From: Chloroflexota bacterium
Lineage (GTDB): Bacteria > Chloroflexota > Anaerolineae > UBA7937 > B3-Chlor
Assembly (NCBI GenBank): GCA_030613785.1
Contig: JAUWLF010000046.1
Span: forward strand, 1-32,816
Reading direction: 5' to 3'
DNA length: 32,816 nucleotides
Shown here: piece after piece, positions 31,240-32,816 of the stretch
Layout: each line of letters opens with the position of its first letter
How positions within the stretch are numbered: position 1 is the first letter of the stretch
Program-made: the position numbers and the translations under genes
The notes under the pieces: generated by a model
Seen by the model: the letters and a program-made list of their open reading frames with translations, nothing else
The model's database searches: none
What the model was told of the DNA's origin: nothing

Positions 31240-31752
31240 ATGAAGAAGACAAACGTAGTTCCAGAGGAACAGCCCACCCGAGTACGTACCTGGTATGGAT
31301 TGCCCGCTGAAATCGTCATCGGAGAGGATTTGTGGCATCGGGTGAGTACGGGAGGTCTAGCATACCCCCACCCCGGCCTGGTCAACCAACACCTGCGGCA
31401 GGGACTGCCTCGCCAGGAGCGGAAACGCCTGACGTACTGGCATGAGTTGGGCCACCTGGAGACATTTCCCCTGACGATCCTCCACGGCCTGCTGATCTGG
31501 CGGACCTGGCGTGAGCGGCAGGACACACCCTGGTATCTGCGGCTGATCATCGGTCTCCTGGCCCTGATGGCCGGATGGGAGGCCACCGCTGAGCTATACA
31601 CGATGGTGCGGGCCGGACCAGACTATGCGCGCTTGTATCGCCACGCCAGACCCAAACTGCCGATGTTGCCTCTATTCTGGGCCGCGATGGGCGGGCTGGC
31701 GAGCGCGGGGACGCTGTGGATGTTGAGCGGACGTAGAGAAAGAGGCGTGTAG
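31240..31752 (+). CDS. Small membrane protein with HELGH motif (putative metalloprotease-like)
   Basis: This 170-residue protein is of no family I can name. A charged N-terminal region leads to YWHELGHLETFPL, with H68-E69-x2-H72 matching the HExxH zinc-protease signature. It lies at the membrane face, followed by helices at about 77-89, 99-112 and 143-163. E114 and E118 (GWEATAELY) after the second helix could supply the third zinc ligand, as in gluzincins. A GTG at 31237 directly before the ATG is an equal start. It follows the CopB-like gene by 53 bases, so a role in metal or envelope stress is possible. Peptidase activity is unproven. Confidence 0.6.
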   Translation: MKKTNVVPEEQPTRVRTWYGLPAEIVIGEDLWHRVSTGGLAYPHPGLVNQHLRQGLPRQERKRLTYWHELGHLETFPLTILHGLLIWRTWRERQDTPWYLRLIIGLLALMAGWEATAELYTMVRAGPDYARLYRHARPKLPMLPLFWAAMGGLASAGTLWMLSGRRERGV

Positions 31753-31753
31753 C

Positions 31754-31820
31754 GATCAACAGCGCCAGCACCATCACCGTCGCCTGCGACGCGTTGTTGT
31801 TGCGACGAGCGAAACTCTAG
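31754..31820 (+). pseudogene. Remnant of the CopB-like ATPase C-terminus
   Basis: The frame reads INSASTITVACDALLLRRAKL-stop, a decayed copy of the last residues of the ATPase at 28943 (MSASTIIVAFNALLLRRV). The DNA match starts GATCA and includes AGCGCCAGCACCATCA. It is directly followed, after about 40 bases, by the second copy of repeat B. Confidence 0.8.
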
Positions 31821-31858
31821 CAGGGAGCGCTCAAAGAGGGGTGGAGTCTGAATGCAGC

Positions 31859-31970
31859 AAAGGATGACGCGGCCATTGCCCCCGCGTCTGGACGAAGATA
31901 GAATGCAGCGCGCCCTCCTGGGGTCGTGACGGGCAAGCGTTGTGGTCTTGCGCCGAGACAAGCACAAGGA
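31859..31970 (+). repeat. Direct repeat B, copy 2
   Basis: A diverged copy of 26322-26432, sharing AAGGATGACGCGGCC, GGGTCGTGACGGGCAA and TTGTGGTCTT. Here it carries no intact gene, so it is a remnant of the 3' end and downstream region of a P1B-4-like gene. From 31971 to 32026 I see nothing further. Confidence 0.75.
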
Positions 31971-32026
31971 TCTTACGGAAGGGAGATCCAGTGTACGGGA
32001 CTCCGACGGACGGTGCCTCGTGTGGC

Positions 32027-32816
32027 CCCGACGCTGAAGCGTCGGCCCATCCGTGGGCCATGGCGTGAGCCAACGAATCGAGAGACGCGGGGGCGGTTGC
32101 GGTACGGTGAGCCGACCCTTCAGGGTCGGGCCAAAGACAAGAACCAGCTGGCCCGACGCTTATCCCTCAGCCAGCGGGTTGGCGTGAGCCTTAGTGCCTG
32201 GCGGATATGCGAGTCGCGGCTGCGGTCAGGGGCGGAAGAGCGGATCCGGTCCCGACGCTGAAGCGTTGGCCCGTCCGTGGGCCATGGGGTGAGCCAACGA
32301 GTCGGGAGACGGGTGGCGGTTGCGGTACAATGAGCCGACCCTGAAGGGTCGGGCCAAAGACAGAAACCAGCCGGCCCCGAAGCTTATCCCTCAGCCAGCG
32401 GGTTCGCGTGAGTCTCAGCCCCTGGCGGATATGCGAGTCGCGGCTGCGGTTAGGGGCGGAAGAGTGGATCCGGTCCCGACGCTGAAGCGTCGGCCCATCC
32501 GTGGGCCATGGGGTGAGCCAACGAGTCGGGAGACGAGTCGCGGTTGCGGTACGGCGAGCCGACCCTTCAGGGTCGGGCCAAAGACAAAAACCAGCCGGCC
32601 CCGAAGCTTATCCCTCAGCCAGCGGGTGGGCGTGGGCCTCAGTGCCTGGGGCATATGCGAGTCGCGCCTGCGGTTAGGAGCGGAAGAGGTGATCCGACCC
32701 CGACGGTGAAGGGTCGGCCCATCCGTGGGCCTTGGGGTGAGCCAACGAGTGGGCAGACGAGTGGCGGTGGCGGTACGGTGAGCCGACTCTTCAGGGTCGG
32801 GCCAAAGACAAGAACC
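32027..32816 (+). repeat. Tandem array of a 224-bp hairpin-rich unit
   Basis: Units begin CCCGACGCTGAAGCG or a variant at 32027, 32251, 32475 and 32699, with spacing exactly 224 each time: three full units and at least 118 bases of a fourth, running off the window. Each has the hairpins CCGACGC-TGAA-GCGTCGG, GGCCCA-TCCG-TGGGCC and CCGACCC-TTCA-GGGTCGG. In unit 2 the last loop is TGAA, its reverse complement. 224 is not a multiple of three and the open frames across it are not preserved, so it is noncoding. Confidence 0.92.

Noticed and set aside
31926..32709. Open frames (111 and 129 residues) across the tandem array
   Set aside because: They arise from the repeated GC-rich DNA. The 224-base period shifts frame and the predicted peptides are not conserved between units.
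32027..32816. Tandem repeats as a CRISPR array
   Set aside because: A 224-bp period with no short repeat/spacer alternation, and no cas genes in view.

Overview
The window is a GC-rich, densely packed bacterial segment. Most genes lie on the + strand with short gaps or small overlaps, and the two promoters that can be read match the sigma-70 consensus. The gene content points to an anaerobe or microaerophile that meets oxygen. A Chloroflexota-like lineage is my guess from gene style, not something the sequence proves. A selenocysteine codon in one gene implies that the host has the Sec machinery elsewhere in its genome.

Region 1 (1-6308) is an oxygen and ROS detoxification cluster. It holds two tandem rubredoxins (the first cut by the window edge), a flavodiiron oxygen reductase, an NADH:rubredoxin reductase, a rubrerythrin, a DJ-1/PfpI protein, a superoxide reductase, a double ferritin-like protein and an iron-sulfur flavoprotein. 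Together they can pass electrons from NADH through rubredoxin to O2, peroxide and superoxide.

Region 2 (6409-13023) is a defence operon behind a strong promoter: a type III restriction-modification system (mod...res). A RecF/OLD-like ATPase gene and a TOPRIM-like (DUF4276-type) gene sit between mod and res, all coupled by overlaps or short gaps.

Region 3 (13020-21175) returns to redox genes: a flavodoxin whose start overlaps the res stop, a membrane protein, a SUOX-fold molybdoenzyme, a second rubrerythrin, a peroxiredoxin whose peroxidatic cysteine codon is TGA (probable selenoprotein), a two-subunit 2-oxoacid:ferredoxin oxidoreductase, a small unknown protein, a nitroreductase, a glutaredoxin-PDZ fusion and two erythrin-like diiron proteins.

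Region 4 (21172-23286) is bounded by two direct copies of a 125-bp intergenic repeat. It carries a lipoprotein hydrolase and the 3' remnant of an IS1182-type transposase.

Region 5 (23313-31970) is a metal and respiration region. It holds a CzrA-like ArsR repressor with a consensus promoter and operator, a P1B-4 metal exporter with a second operator, a heme-binding cytochrome with a membrane partner, a CopB-like P1B-3 ATPase and a small HELGH membrane protein. Degenerate fragments of neighbouring genes show repeated local recombination: a chimera of ATPase start plus ferritin-like gene end, a CopB tail, and a copied region downstream of the P1B-4 gene.

Region 6 (32027-32816) is a noncoding tandem array of a 224-bp, hairpin-rich unit that runs off the end of the window.
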